64,000 bases of DNA from positions 39,900 through 103,899 of the forward strand of contig NZ_LMOM01000002.1 in assembly GCF_001424185.1 (NCBI RefSeq), written 5' to 3'. This document shows, one piece after another, positions 42,101 through 52,926 of this stretch. The stretch is from Deinococcus sp. Leaf326. GTDB lineage: Bacteria; Deinococcota; Deinococci; Deinococcales; Deinococcaceae. The notes below the pieces were generated by a model. That model was given only the letters and a program-made list of their open reading frames with translations. It had not been told where the DNA came from and made no database searches. Made by a program: the position numbers and the translations under genes. Each line of letters starts with the position of its first letter. Position 1 is the first letter of the stretch.

Positions 42101-42670
42101 CAGGCGCAGCTGCGCGCGGCCCTGCAGGCGCTGGAGGCGGCCCCTGCCGACGCGCTGGCGACCGTATTCACCTTCCGCGTGATCGAGGGGCTGCGGCCCA
42201 GCCTGAACGAAGAAACCCGCGACCTGCTGGTCGAGCGGCAGCCCTTCGTGCTGACCGAGTCCTACCTGAAGGCCTGCAACCACGAGGCGCTGCTGGAGAT
42301 GTGGACGTCCGCCGGGCTGCCCGAGGAGCCGAACGCGGGTGACGAGTACTTCCGCGCGATGTTGCTCGAAGAAGCCCCGGCGCTGGCCGCGCGCGGCTGG
42401 CTCCCCCTGCCCCTGGTCCGCGACGCGGCGGCCCGCTCGGCCTACGAGATCCCGTTCGATGGGCTGTACGAGGCGGCCGGCAACCTGATCGACAAGCTGA
42501 CCCTGCCGCAGCTGGTCACGGTCATCGCGTCGATGGACGCCGACGAGGCGCGCGAGGCCTCCCCAGAGGCCGCCCGCCACGCCCTGCACGACGTGCTCGG
42601 CCAGATGGAAACCGATCACATCCGCACCTGGACCGCCCTCTGGCAGTTCCACACGCCCGAAGTCGCCTGA
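39176..42670 (+). CDS. Large ParB-domain protein, possible gene fusion
   Basis: 1164 codons open. Residues 1-153 form a separate Cys-containing unit (RWVRACRACQSEV). An ATG at codon 154 (39635) is preceded by GGAGGATGGT, so a shorter protein or two products are possible. From about 520 there is a ParB/Srx domain (NPRKKFDPAALRELAISIHA; GERRYRAIALL) and an HTH (DRFGLGKRTIRRRVQIARHL), as in ParB/RepB/Spo0J proteins. Helical regions follow to the end. No ParA partner is adjacent. It lies just upstream of a cytosine methyltransferase, so a modification or replication role is as likely as partition. Confidence 0.75.
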   Translation: MTAAAAHDVALALTGWVKGSPDRQASDHWAVGGRALCGTAVPVGAQVISDRGVNPNAGAHLDRWVRACRACQSEVLRLAFNLPFRVGQRVVSRARGMTLRGVVVELFPDHSGQPLLNITRDRSRHPTPEDLEFGLLLTDWYRSPAECALLEDGMTATATKTPHKGSKKAAPSAAPAPAPAQASTKRPATFDLGPLGVGDYVTVRAKGTTLIGALLRHGDEAGTWHVLTRDGEGIVETSSLEGRDDYPPAVPLRVGDRVLIPISQRRHERYEVLQEVALNDAVPLRNLGDGEDHPGILASGVRVLTRTQIEDLYADLHLTKFLPAAAAPAVVESVDKKARKGGKKGAASAAVANADVQASEAVAWQPGQFVTVRVAELGAVCSGVVLAASGAGWWVRYRHPDGLTTLAGVAFDEDMTELHAWYAPRVGALVGTQEASPRRGVITTVGEGHQTTVKLRDGSELTLDAHAEDLQTYGYQDVDVACRMLGLSVPEEASAPAEAPELSKRTFEIPPFEAPTLGLQAIPWNKILPSTLNPRKKFDPAALRELAISIHAKGLQQNLVARPHPERHGMYELAAGERRYRAIALLTAGLAGEGDVWLEVPQDFPVNVLVQDLDDLALLEVATSENVHRNDFSPLEEADAYAALMDHGATVDGLHDRFGLGKRTIRRRVQIARHLIPALRELYESKKLALNQAEVLALATPSVQAGLLKSHLRYSAQTSPADLRKLISERVFLVSRAQFPRAWYKGKTVSADLFGELAEHFADFDEALGCQVRHAVALARKDVEKGALCAEVREGPELQLYKYIDSPDGGPVYWVNSTTGDLKRYENKRLRTGYEPSEYYFERAKAVSPHETPAPALAPASAPSTPASTPEAPKKYEAVSPAQATVPTRDYPTYPDPYLVSRWGTDQALLQAAATPQFLHALVILDALDDGWSFPIPARAACRVLAEASGGALVLNAQEDLALPEDPSDMDVPEIQAQLRAALQALEAAPADALATVFTFRVIEGLRPSLNEETRDLLVERQPFVLTESYLKACNHEALLEMWTSAGLPEEPNAGDEYFRAMLLEEAPALAARGWLPLPLVRDAAARSAYEIPFDGLYEAAGNLIDKLTLPQLVTVIASMDADEAREASPEAARHALHDVLGQMETDHIRTWTALWQFHTPEVA

Positions 42671-42726
42671 CGCTCTCACTCCGGGGGCGGCACTGGGCTG
42701 CCCCCGCCCCTCCAGGACGGTCCACC

Positions 42727-43717
42727 ATGCATACCGAAACTCCGCACCATCCCAAGCCCGCCCGGCAGTTCCGCCCCGGCCGCCCCCGTCAGCCCCGGAC
42801 CCGGCGCCCGGCGCCCCCCTCACGCGAGACCCTGTTCAGCTACCTGCTGGGCAGTGACGACATCGCGGGCAAGAAGATTGTCGACCTGTTCGCGGGCGGC
42901 GGCGGCGTCAGCATGGGGATCGAGCAGGCGCTCGGGCGCAGCCCCGACGTGGCGATCAACCACGACGAAGAAGCCATCGCCATGCATCAGGCGAACCATC
43001 CCAACACGCGGCACTACCGCAGCGACGTTTTTGAAGTGGACCCGCACGAGGCCGTGGGTGACAACGCCGTGGCGCTGCTGTGGCTCTCGCCAGACTGCCG
43101 TCACCATTCCCCGGCCAAGGGCGGCGCGCCCATCGACCAGAAGATCCGCTCGCTGGCCTGGGTCGGGCTGAAGTGGGCGGGCAAGGTCCGGCCGGACGTG
43201 ATCGTGCTGGAGAACGTCCCGGCCTTCGTGACCTGGGGCCGCCTGATCGCCCGGCGCGGCATCATCGGGGCGAACGGCAAGAAGATCAAGCAGCTGCCCT
43301 AGCCGAACAAGCCCCAGCGCCGGGGCAAGAAGTGCCGTCGCCACAAGCGCGGCATGCCCGCCCAGAAGCCCCCACGCGGCCCCGTCATGCTCGACGAGCA
43401 AGGCCAGCAGCAGTTCGTACAGGTGCGGGCCGCTCACGAGCACGACCTGGCTGTGCAGGCCGCCCGGCTCGGCGAGGAGAACGCGCTCCGCAAGAGGTAG
43501 CTCGACCAGCAGCGGGAACAGATCAGCTTCGAGCGCCGCGCCCTGCTGGGGAAGGAGAAGTCCTGGAACCGCGAGCGCGGTCAGCTGGAGCGCGACAAGA
43601 AGACCGCGCAGGGGCTCGTGGCCACTCTGAATGCCGCACTCGAAACGAAGGACCAGGAGATTGCTGCCCTGCGCGCCAAACTCGAAACGCTGCGGGCCGC
43701 GCCCGCTGGTGATCACC
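42727..43717 (+). pseudogene. Interrupted DNA cytosine methyltransferase with two amber codons
   Basis: The frame opens with C5-methyltransferase motifs I (VDLFAGGGGVSMGIEQALG), IV-like (SPDCRHHSPAKGG) and VI (ENVPAF), then meets TAG at 43300. It stays open to a second TAG at 43498, and beyond that runs through a charged coiled coil (SWNRERGQLERDKKTAQG). Both stops fit CAG-to-TAG changes in otherwise protein-like sequence (QLP-stop-PNKP; KR-stop-LDQQ). Motifs VIII-X are missing, so the enzyme is probably dead unless the stops are suppressed. It is the target-like match of a CRISPR spacer at 50064. Confidence 0.65.
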
Positions 43718-43834
43718 ATGTTGCCGGACTCCCCCACCACCCCCCTGTCGGCCGAGCAGCTCACCCCGGCCGACGCGCTCGGCCTGCGTGCCTTCCTCAT
43801 CGCTTCAATCCGTCCAACCGAAGGCAGGTTGTGA
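43718..43834 (+). pseudogene. Phage gene start cut off by the CRISPR array
   Basis: An ATG after GGTGATCACC opens a protein-like frame (MLPDSPTTPLSAEQLTPADA, LGLRAFLIAS) that runs straight into the degenerate terminal CRISPR repeat at 43802 and stops there. It marks the right end of the phage-derived DNA. Confidence 0.5.
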
Positions 43835-46800
43835 CTGTCACTCGGGGTCTTGAAGCCATAGAAGCTCACGTTTCAATCCTCCGCCCACCCGAAGGCAGGC
43901 GACACGGATATCGCTAGGAGAGCGACACCGTACAGGAGTTTCAATCCTCGGTCCACCCGAAGGCAGGCCGTGCCGGGTAGCGCACGGTGTAGGTGACGGT
44001 GCAGCGCCCGTTTCAATCCTCGGCCCACCCGAAGGCAGGCCGTGCCCCGCGCCAACGTTCTCACCTGCGCCGGATACCTGCTGTTTCAATCCTCGGCCCA
44101 CCCGAAGGCAGGCCGTGCCCTGCGGGCGTCTCGCCAGCGCCGGTCAACACTCGTGTTTCAATCCTCGGCCCACCTGAAGGCAGGCCATGCCGTGCCGTTC
44201 CGGGTGGACATAGCCAGCGCCCGATGGTTTCAATCCTCGGCCCACCCGAAGGCAGGCCGTGCCCGGGTAGATACGCAGAATCCTATCTTTCCGTCATTGT
44301 TTCAATCCTCGGCCCACCTGAAGGCAGGCTGTGCCGGCGGTCGGGCTGATCAAGCGGATCATGGTGTTCCAGTTTCAATCCTCGGCCCACCCGAAGGCAG
44401 GCCGTGCCCCGGCTGAGTGCTGTTCACCGGCTCTACAGTGTTTCAATCCTCGGCCTACCCGAAGGCAGGCCGTGCCCGGTCACTCATGGGTGCCCTCCTG
44501 GGCTGGGGCGGGTTTCAATCCTCGGCCCACCCGAAGGCAGGCCGTGACGTGCCAAATTAGCACTTGCGGAAGCTACCGTAAAGTTTCAATCCTCGGCCCA
44601 CCCGAAGGCAGACCGTGACGACCTCATCACCCAGCCCCAGCGCACGGTCACCCATGTTTCAATCCTCGGCCCACCCGAAGGCAGGCCGTGACCAATGCTG
44701 TTGTCATCAGCGGCCAGCGCTACCGTTTCAATCCTCGGCCCACCCGAAGGCAGGCCGTGACATGGAGCGTGCTGGGCCGTGCAGTGCAGTGCAGGGTTTC
44801 AATCCTCGGCCCACCCGAAGGCAGGCCGTGACGCGCGCCGATGTTGCGGCGGGGAAAGTGAAGAAGGGCGTTTCAATCCTCGGCCCACCCGAAGGCAGGC
44901 CGTGACGGCCCATTTTTGACCATCCGCCTTATAGCCCTTAGTTTCAATCCTCGGCCCACCCGAAGGCAGGCCGTGACTCCGGCGCGCAGTGACGCTGTGG
45001 ACCAACCCTGGTGTTTCAATCCTCGGCCCACCCGAAGGCAGGCCGTGACCTTGGGGCCGTAGGTGTAGGTGTGGCCCTCGACGTTTCAATCCTCGGCCCA
45101 CCCGAAGGCAGGCCGTGACCAGTTGGTCGGGGGTGAGGCGGCTGACAGGGGTGTTTCAATCCTCGGCCCACCCGAAGGCAGGCCGTGACGTCGATCCGCC
45201 GTTGGAAGCAAAAGACGCAGGTTTGTTTCAATCCTCGGCCCACCCGAAGGCAGGCCGTGACGGTGCTGACCGGCCACGTGGTGCCGCCGTCCGCGTGGGA
45301 GTTTCAATCCTCGGCCCACCCGAAGGCAGGCCGTGACACCGCGTGCGGGGCGTTGGCGCCAGCGCTGCTGATGTTTCAATCCTCGGCCCACCCGAAGGCA
45401 GGCCGTGACTTCGACCAGCTACTCCGGGGCCATGTGCACTGGGTTGTTTCAATCCTCGGCCCACCCGAAGGCAGGCCGTGACCAACAGTCAAGGTTAATT
45501 TCAAGGAGGCAGGACATGTTTCAATCCTCGGCCCACCCGAAGGCAGGCCGTGACCAATGGTTCTCGGAGATGCGCTACGGGATGGGCGTGTTTCAATCCT
45601 CGGCCCACCCGAAGGCAGGCCGTGACGAGGGGCAGGGGAAGACTGGCCTCATCGCCGTGTTTCAATCCTCGGCCCACCCGAAGGCAGGCCGTGACATGGC
45701 TACGCGGTGCGCCTCCCGCCCGAACAGCTAGTTTCAATCCTCGGCCCACCCGAAGGCAGGCCGTGACGCGCAGCCTCACCGAGACCGGCCTGGTCACCTT
45801 CGTTTCAATCCTCGGCCCACCCGAAGGCAGGCCGTGACGCAGTCACCAGCTCGTACCGGGTCGGGAGAATTTTGTTTCAATCCTCGGCCCACCCGAAGGC
45901 AGGCCGTGACGTGAGCGCATGGCAGAAGGTTTTGGTAGCTAAGGTTTCAATCCTCGGCCCACCCGAAGGCAGGCCGTGACGCGTCGAACCCTGACACGAG
46001 CGCCCCTTCGGTCTTGTTTCAATCCTCGGCCCACCCGAAGGCAGGCCGTGACGCAGGCGGCACCGTGAACACGGGCGACTACTGGCATGTTTCAATCCTC
46101 GGCCCACCCGAAGGCAGGCCGTGACGCGCCGCGCCCGCTCCAGCGCATTCCCGATCTGGTTTCAATCCTCGGCCCACCCGAAGGCAGGCCGTGACACAGC
46201 AGGTCGAACAGTTGACGAACACGTGTGTTGTTTCAATCCTCGGCCCACCCGAAGGCAGGCCGTGACGTTTCGGATCAAAATGGGCGGCCACGCGCCGTAT
46301 GTTTCAATCCTCGGCCCACCCGAAGGCAGGCCGTGACCAGACCATTCAGGACATTTCCAGCTATGCCGACGTTTCAATCCTCGGCCCACCCGAAGGCAGG
46401 CCGTGACTCATTTACCAATCCGACTAAACAGGATTCCCAGAAGTTTCAATCCTCGGCCCACCCGAAGGCAGGCCGTGACGGGCATCCAGGGGCTTGTTCA
46501 GCCCTACCAGCATGTTTCAATCCTCGGCCCACCCGAAGGCAGGCCGTGACATGCGGTGTGCCCAGGTCATTGCTTCTTGGCTTGTTTCAATCCTCGGCCC
46601 ACCCGAAGGCAGGCCGTGACGTCAGTCACAAGACACCGACTCCGAAAGCAAGGTTTCAATCCTCGGCCCACCCGAAGGCAGGCCGTGACGCCAACTTCTC
46701 GGGCAGGTATTCCTCCCCGCGCCAGTTTCAATCCTCGGCCCACCCGAAGGCAGGCCATGACTGGACATGTTCAGTCATCTGCCGGAAAACCCACTGGTTT

Positions 46801-49800
46801 CAATCCTCGGCCCACCCGAAGGCAGGCCGTGACTCGCCGTAGTCGTTCGTCTTTGTCCCCCAGCAGTGTTTCAATCCTCGGCCCACCCGAAGGCAGGCCG
46901 TGACATTCCGCTGAAGATAACTGGCACTGCCTGCGGGGGGAGGTTTCAATCCTCGGCCCACCCGAAGGCAGGCCGTGACTCCCGGACGTGATTGACGGCC
47001 TCTACACCCCGGAGGTTTCAATCCTCGGCCCACCCGAAGGCAGGCCGTGACGTCGAAAGGGTACGGCGTTCCGGGCCTACAACGCCTGGTTTCAATCCTC
47101 GGCCCACCCGAAGGCAGGCCGTGACTAGAGGGCAGCAGGAGGCGCACCACGGGGGCGGGCAGGTTTCAATCCTCGGCCCACCCGAAGGCAGGCCGTGACG
47201 CACCGACACGATTGTCGGCGCGCGAATCAAAGTTTCAATCCTCGGCCCACCCGAAGGCAGGCCGTGACCTGATGGGGACGGTTTTAGTGATTGTGTGGAA
47301 TTTGTTTCAATCCTCGGCCCACCCGAAGGCAGGCCGTGACGCGCAGGCGCACGAACGCGCCGTACCCGGTGGGCGTGTTTCAATCCTCGGCCCACCCGAA
47401 GGCAGGCCGTGACAGTTGCCAGAGGTCAAGGTCACGAGCTTCACCACAGTTTCAATCCTCGGCCCACCCGAAGGCAGGCCGTGACATGCTCCGGCAGGCT
47501 GACGGCCAACCCGCCCAGGTGTTTCAATCCTCGGCCCACCCGAAGGCAGGCCGTGACGCCGGTCGGTAAGAGCATGACGGTGCCAGTCGGTCGTTTCAAT
47601 CCTCGGCCCACCCGAAGGCAGGCCGTGACTTGATAGGCCAGCGGCTCACGCCTCAGCTCGCCGTTTCAATCCTCGGCCCACCCGAAGGCAGGCCGTGACA
47701 CGTTTGTTGGCGCTCAGATGACTCAGGAGACGTGTTTCAATCCTCGGCCCACCCGAAGGCAGGCCGTGACGGGTCGTCTTAGGTTCAGGGGGCAGGGTCA
47801 GCATGTTTCAATCCTCGGCCCACCCGAAGGCAGGCCGTGACCCGCCTGCGTGCCCGGATCAGCGTGATGACCAACGAGGTTTCAATCCTCGGCCCACCCG
47901 AAGGCAGGCCGTGACCCCAGCTCGAACACGCCCGGCCGCCCCATATCCCAGTTTCAATCCTCGGCCCACCCGAAGGCAGGCCGTGACGGCAACAGCACTA
48001 GGAGCGTGGCGAGAATTGCCTTGTTTCAATCCTCGGCCCACCCGAAGGCAGGCCGTGACCTGTGATGTGCGCATCTGGAACCCCGATCGTTGGGTTTCAA
48101 TCCTCGGCCCACCCGAAGGCAGGCCGTGACGCCGGCTGCTTCTCCCCTCTGCTTGAAAACAGTAGTTTCAATCCTCGGCCCACCCGAAGGCAGGCCGTGA
48201 CGGGACATGCAGGGCTCGAGATGCACGGGCCTACCGCTGTTTCAATCCTCGGCCCACCCGAAGGCAGGCCGTGACGCCGCCTATATGCTGGCGCAGGTCG
48301 GCGAAGAAGTTTCAATCCTCGGCCCACCCGAAGGCAGGCCGTGACCGCGGCGCAGGCGGGGGTACGGGTGGCCGCCAAGGTTTCAATCCTCGGCCCACCC
48401 GAAGGCAGGCCGTGACCCCCGAAGGCCTGGGCGAGCGCCTGCGTACCGTTGTTTCAATCCTCGGCCCACCCGAAGGCAGGCCGTGACCAGGGCCAGCCCC
48501 TACCGCCTCCCAGCCCTCCGCAGTTTCAATCCTCGGCCCACCCGAAGGCAGGCCGTGACCGGCCATCTGATTGGTAGGGCGGTGCTAGGAAGGTGTTTCA
48601 ATCCTCGGCCCACCCGAAGGCAGGCCGTGACGAGTCACGGCGGGCACGGATAGCGAGCGCCGAGGTGTTTCAATCCTCGGCCCACCCGAAGGCAGGCCGT
48701 GACGAGCTTGCAGGACTACCTGCACTAACACGCCAAGTTTCAATCCTCGGCCCACCCGAAGGCAGGCCGTGACCCGCGCCGCAGTCCTCACAGAGCAATA
48801 CCCAGGTGTTTCAATCCTCGGCCCACCCGAAGGCAGGCCGTGACTCCGGTGATCGCGTGGCCGGCGCTCTGTGGGCCGTTTCAATCCTCGGCCCACCCGA
48901 AGGCAGGCCGTGACGTGTCCGCCGCCGCCGCCGCCATGATGCTCCAAAGTTTCAATCCTCGGCCCACCCGAAGGCAGGCCGTGACCTCGCGCTGGGCAGT
49001 ATCGCCGCAGTGCAGGGGGGGTTTCAATCCTCGGCCCACCCGAAGGCAGGCCGTGACGCGCGCGGTACGGCCCACAGCATCTCTCAGCATCGGTTTCAAT
49101 CCTCGGCCCACCCGAAGGCAGGCCGTGACATCAGAGCGACGGCAGAGGCCCCACGAGTCCGAGTTTCAATCCTCGGCCCACCCGAAGGCAGGCCGTGACC
49201 TTGCGCTCGTGGATCTTCCGGCCGCAGACCTCGCAGTTTCAATCCTCGGCCCACCCGAAGGCAGGCCGTGACTGGATATGACCCAGATCATCGGCGTGAT
49301 CACCAAGGGTTTCAATCCTCGGCCCACCCGAAGGCAGGCCGTGACCAGCCGCCACGAAACGCTCCGGGGCCGGCTCGGGTTTCAATCCTCGGCCCACCCG
49401 AAGGCAGGCCGTGACTCGGGGGGCGCTGACACCTTCTGGACTCTAGTGAAAGTTTCAATCCTCGGCCCACCCGAAGGCAGGCCGTGACATCGCTGCCCGG
49501 CTGAAAATCACCTGTCAGATTGTTTCAATCCTCGGCCCACCCGAAGGCAGGCCGTGACGCCGTGACATGCGGCGATTGTCGCGCATCAGACGTGTTTCAA
49601 TCCTCGGCCCACCCGAAGGCAGGCCGTGACCGGGCCAGGCATTGCTCATGGTGTATCTCCTGTGCTGTTTCAATCCTCGGCCCACCCGAAGGCAGGCCGT
49701 GACGAGGTGGGCCAGCACCTTCTCCTGCACCTCCTCCAGTTTCAATCCTCGGCCCACCCGAAGGCAGGCCGTGACGTAATGACACCCTGTAACCAGCCAA

Positions 49801-50783
49801 CAAGCCGCGAGTTTCAATCCTCGGCCCACCCGAAGGCAGGCCGTGACGCGGCGCTCAGGAAGCCGTCGCCAATGTGCGGCGCGTTTCAATCCTCGGCCCA
49901 CCCGAAGGCAGGCCGTGACTCGGACTTGCTGCTGACGCCGCTTCGAAGCTCAAGTTTCAATCCTCGGCCCACCCGAAGGCAGGCCGTGACTCCGGCTTTG
50001 ACGGAGTGAATCTCGTGATCGGCGCGGTTTCAATCCTCGGCCCACCCGAAGGCAGGCCGTGACGCGGGCCGCCCACGAGCGCGACTTGGCCGCGCAGGTT
50101 TCAATCCTCGGCCCACCCGAAGGCAGGCCGTGACAAGTTGCCCGTCTTAGGCAGCTCGGGAATCTTGGGGTTTCAATCCTCGGCCCACCCGAAGGCAGGC
50201 CGTGACGCCCTGATTAATGGCTGCACTGCCATTGTCAACGCTGTTTCAATCCTCGGCCCACCCGAAGGCAGGCCGTGACTCGGGCAACTTGGTAGCGGTG
50301 GCTGTCGAGGTCGGTTTCAATCCTCGGCCCACCCGAAGGCAGGCCGTGACTTGTCCTCGCCTGCCTGCTGCTCTATGTAGGTCTTGTTTCAATCCTCGGC
50401 CCACCCGAAGGCAGGCCGTGACCGGAGGCCTGGGGGGTAGCCGTGCTTGATCCGGAGTTTCAATCCTCGGCCCACCCGAAGGCAGGCCGTGACGTCAGCC
50501 TGGTCGACACGCCGGCCCTTGCCGGTGACGTTTCAATCCTCGGCCCACCCGAAGGCAGGCCGTGACGTGGGTAGATCCCGGCACCAGTTGTGCGCCGTGC
50601 CGTTTCAATCCTCGGCCCACCCGAAGGCAGGCCGTGACTACCGGATCTTCACCTGAAATGGCTTCCCTTCATTCGTTTCAATCCTCGGCCCACCCGAAGG
50701 CAGGCCGTGACGGCGGCGTGTAAGTCGGAAGGAGCAAGGTCAGACCGTTTCAATCCTCGGCCCACCCGAAGGCAGGCCGTGAC
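43802..50783 (-). CRISPR. Subtype I-C CRISPR array, about 98 repeats
   Basis: The 37-bp repeat, on the minus strand, starts GTCACGGCCTGCC and ends GGATTGAAAC, the usual I-C 3' end. Period is about 72 bases (spacers 31-40). I count roughly 98 copies by eye. The end next to cas2 (50783) has uniform repeats and is the leader side. Toward 43802 the repeats decay: ten or so end GTGCC instead of GTGAC (plus-strand reading), with further single changes, and the last (43802-43835) has several mismatches. The spacers are not in a visible repeat family among themselves. Confidence 0.97.
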
Positions 50784-50970
50784 AGTTATGGTACTCGAGC
50801 CGTACTGAGACGACGTTTACAGCCCATATTCTGCGAACCTACTGTGAACCACTTCAACTTCTAGGCATTCCTTTCTTTATGTTGTCATGCAACGCGTCCC
50901 AGACGCTTTCCTGGGACAACGCGAACCCCCCGGCATCTGTCCGTCGCGGGGGGTTCGCACAAGAGACGAC
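50784..50970 (-). promoter_or_regulatory. CRISPR leader and cas2-array spacer
   Basis: 187 bases between cas2 and the first repeat. The part next to the array (50784-50880) is clearly less GC-rich than its surroundings, as leaders are. The cas2-proximal part holds two hairpins: GCGAACCCCCC with GGGGGGTTCGC (50921-50958), and TCCCAG with CTGGGA (about 50897-50916). The strong one may end the cas transcript, although no T-run follows it. Confidence 0.65.
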
Positions 50971-51264
50971 CTACAGGATCAGTGCGTCAGTAAAGTCCAC
51001 ATACTGGTCACGTCCGAACGCCTCCACAAATTTCTCACGGGGCTGACGCAGACGATAGATACGGATACTATCCTCCATCGGATTCAGAATGTCGAGCAAT
51101 TTTCCACGCAGCGTCAGAAGCTGGACGTCAGTCACGCTGACCTCAAAAACGCTGTTCTGCACGCGCTGACCGTGTGAGGTACATACCTTTGCCACGCGAC
51201 GCAGACGCCGGCGGCCGCTTTCAGTTGTCGTTCCGACGTCGTAGCAGATCAGCAGATCAATCAT
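50971..51264 (-). CDS. cas2: CRISPR-associated Cas2
   Basis: 97 residues with the Cas2 ferredoxin-like start ([20 protein letters not shown]), the [11 protein letters not shown] strand and the usual C-terminal RLRQP. Asp in ICYDV is the conserved residue at the dimer interface. Works with Cas1 to insert new spacers at the leader end of the neighbouring array. Overlaps cas1 by four bases. Confidence 0.95.
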   Translation of the reverse strand: MIDLLICYDVGTTTESGRRRLRRVAKVCTSHGQRVQNSVFEVSVTDVQLLTLRGKLLDILNPMEDSIRIYRLRQPREKFVEAFGRDQYVDFTDALIL

Positions 51265-52289
51265 CGATGTAGGTAAGGCGGATAATGAGGCCGATCGCCA
51301 CGCAAATGCTGAGCCAGCAGACGCGCCTGGACGTGTGGCACGAGTCCCAGCGGCGTCTTGCGGGCAGTCAACGGATGCGTGACTTCCTCCTTACGGCGCT
51401 CAGACAAATGCGCCAGGATCAGTTTGCGGCCATCCTCCCGGATGGTCACCGTGTTGCCCTCATGGTGCACGAAATCGCGTGGGGTGAGCTGCTGGCGGTT
51501 GATGAGCGTCACTATCGCTCGATCGGCGACCACCGGGCGCAATTCCTCCATCAGATCCAGTGCTAGGCTGTTGCGTCCTGGCCGAAGTGCGTGCAAGAAG
51601 CCCACCTGTGGGTCAAGGCCCACTGACTGACATGCGCTTGCGCAGTCGTTCGCCAACACGGTATAGACGAAGTTCAGAGTCGCGTTGATCGCGTCACGCG
51701 CTGGACGGCGGCTGCGCTCAGTTAGCCTGAAGAAGTTGCGGTTGGCTTTCAGCATCAGCGAAAAGACCTCCCAGTAGGCGCGGGCCGCTGTCCCCTCGAT
51801 ACCACGCACCTCGTCCATCGTCTGCGCGAGGGGTAAGAGGGCAACCTGGGTGTTGATGTCGCGAGCAGCTTGCCGAAGGAGGAGTGGATCATTACTCTGC
51901 GCTTCACGAGCGGAGCGCATGAGCATCATTTTCTGATTCTGAAGTTTGCCTGCTGCTATGTATCTGGCGACCTCTAACGTGCGCTTCTCATCACAAGCGC
52001 AGCCGTGCTGAGCGACACGTAGTAAGACATTGCCGCTGATGGGAGTTTCAGTACGTGCCATGAAACGACCAGACTCAGTCAGCCAGGTCACAGGTTTGTG
52101 CTCACGGGCCAGACGGTGAATCAGGAACGGCGAGAGTAGTACATTCCCAAATACCGTTACCCCTTCAACGTGGTGCAGCGGAATCATGGCCTTGCGTTCT
52201 CGCTCAACCTCCACGCGGATGTTGTCGGTGTCCAGGTGCAGGTAGGTGCCCTGCGTCTGGATGTACAGAGTGTTCAGGAGTTGTCTCAT
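51261..52289 (-). CDS. cas1: CRISPR-associated Cas1 integrase
   Basis: 342 residues from the ATG at 52289 ([17 protein letters not shown]). Contains [12 protein letters not shown] with the active-site Glu, and later [20 protein letters not shown] with the His and Asp of the metal site. The complete family length is present. Forms the spacer-integration complex with Cas2, here assisted by Cas4 upstream. Confidence 0.96.
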   Translation of the reverse strand: MRQLLNTLYIQTQGTYLHLDTDNIRVEVERERKAMIPLHHVEGVTVFGNVLLSPFLIHRLAREHKPVTWLTESGRFMARTETPISGNVLLRVAQHGCACDEKRTLEVARYIAAGKLQNQKMMLMRSAREAQSNDPLLLRQAARDINTQVALLPLAQTMDEVRGIEGTAARAYWEVFSLMLKANRNFFRLTERSRRPARDAINATLNFVYTVLANDCASACQSVGLDPQVGFLHALRPGRNSLALDLMEELRPVVADRAIVTLINRQQLTPRDFVHHEGNTVTIREDGRKLILAHLSERRKEEVTHPLTARKTPLGLVPHVQARLLAQHLRGDRPHYPPYLHR

Positions 52290-52903
52290 GCCTCCTCCAG
52301 GGCCGTGCTGAACGGGTCGTAGCCACGCGGAAAGTTGCGGGCCGCGAAGGGCTCGCACTCGTCGTACAGACTGCACAACTGGCAGCGATTATCGGCGGCA
52401 GGTGGAGGCAACACACGCACCCGCAGTAGCTCACGCACGCCGTCACGGGCGTCCAGCACGGACTGCCGCAACTCAGGTGTGAAGGCCACTACCCGCCGTT
52501 TATGACTCGCCGCGTGATAGATGAACCCTTCGGGAATGGTCACTCCGAACATCTCCTCCAGGCATAGGGCCTGGGCACAGAGTTGTACCTCGTCAGCCAG
52601 CAGGGGCTTGACCTTGCCCGATTTGTACTCGACCGGGCGCGGCGAGCCGTCCGGTAGCAGTTCCACCACGTCCGCCACTCCAGTCAGGCCGTACCGTTGC
52701 GAGATTAGGGGCAACGCACGCAGTGTTCGCATCCCTCCGCGTTCCTCTGTGCCGCCAGCATGGGCGCGGTCGTGGTTCTGCTGGCCTCTGACCGTGTAGA
52801 CATTTTCCGCCCACGTCTGTTCAACATGGATCAGGGCACAGCGGCGCGGACAGAATGTGTAGTGCTGGAGCGCCGAGAGCATAATCTCCTCGTCCATAGA
52901 CAC
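52286..52903 (-). CDS. cas4: CRISPR-associated Cas4 nuclease
   Basis: 205 residues. A first Cys at position about 18 ([10 protein letters not shown]) and three near the end ([10 protein letters not shown]) fit the iron-sulfur cluster of Cas4, and PVEYKSGK is the RecB-like nuclease core with EYK catalytic residues. Trims pre-spacers and checks the PAM side. Overlaps cas1 by four bases. Confidence 0.95.
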   Translation of the reverse strand: MSMDEEIMLSALQHYTFCPRRCALIHVEQTWAENVYTVRGQQNHDRAHAGGTEERGGMRTLRALPLISQRYGLTGVADVVELLPDGSPRPVEYKSGKVKPLLADEVQLCAQALCLEEMFGVTIPEGFIYHAASHKRRVVAFTPELRQSVLDARDGVRELLRVRVLPPPAADNRCQLCSLYDECEPFAARNFPRGYDPFSTALEEA

Positions 52904-52926
52904 CTCGGAGTGAAAAGAACAGAAGG

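Noticed and set aside
43838..50656. Dozens of ORFs with repeated GRGLKP or FQSSAHPKAGRD
   Set aside because: They are translations of the CRISPR repeat and are not proteins.
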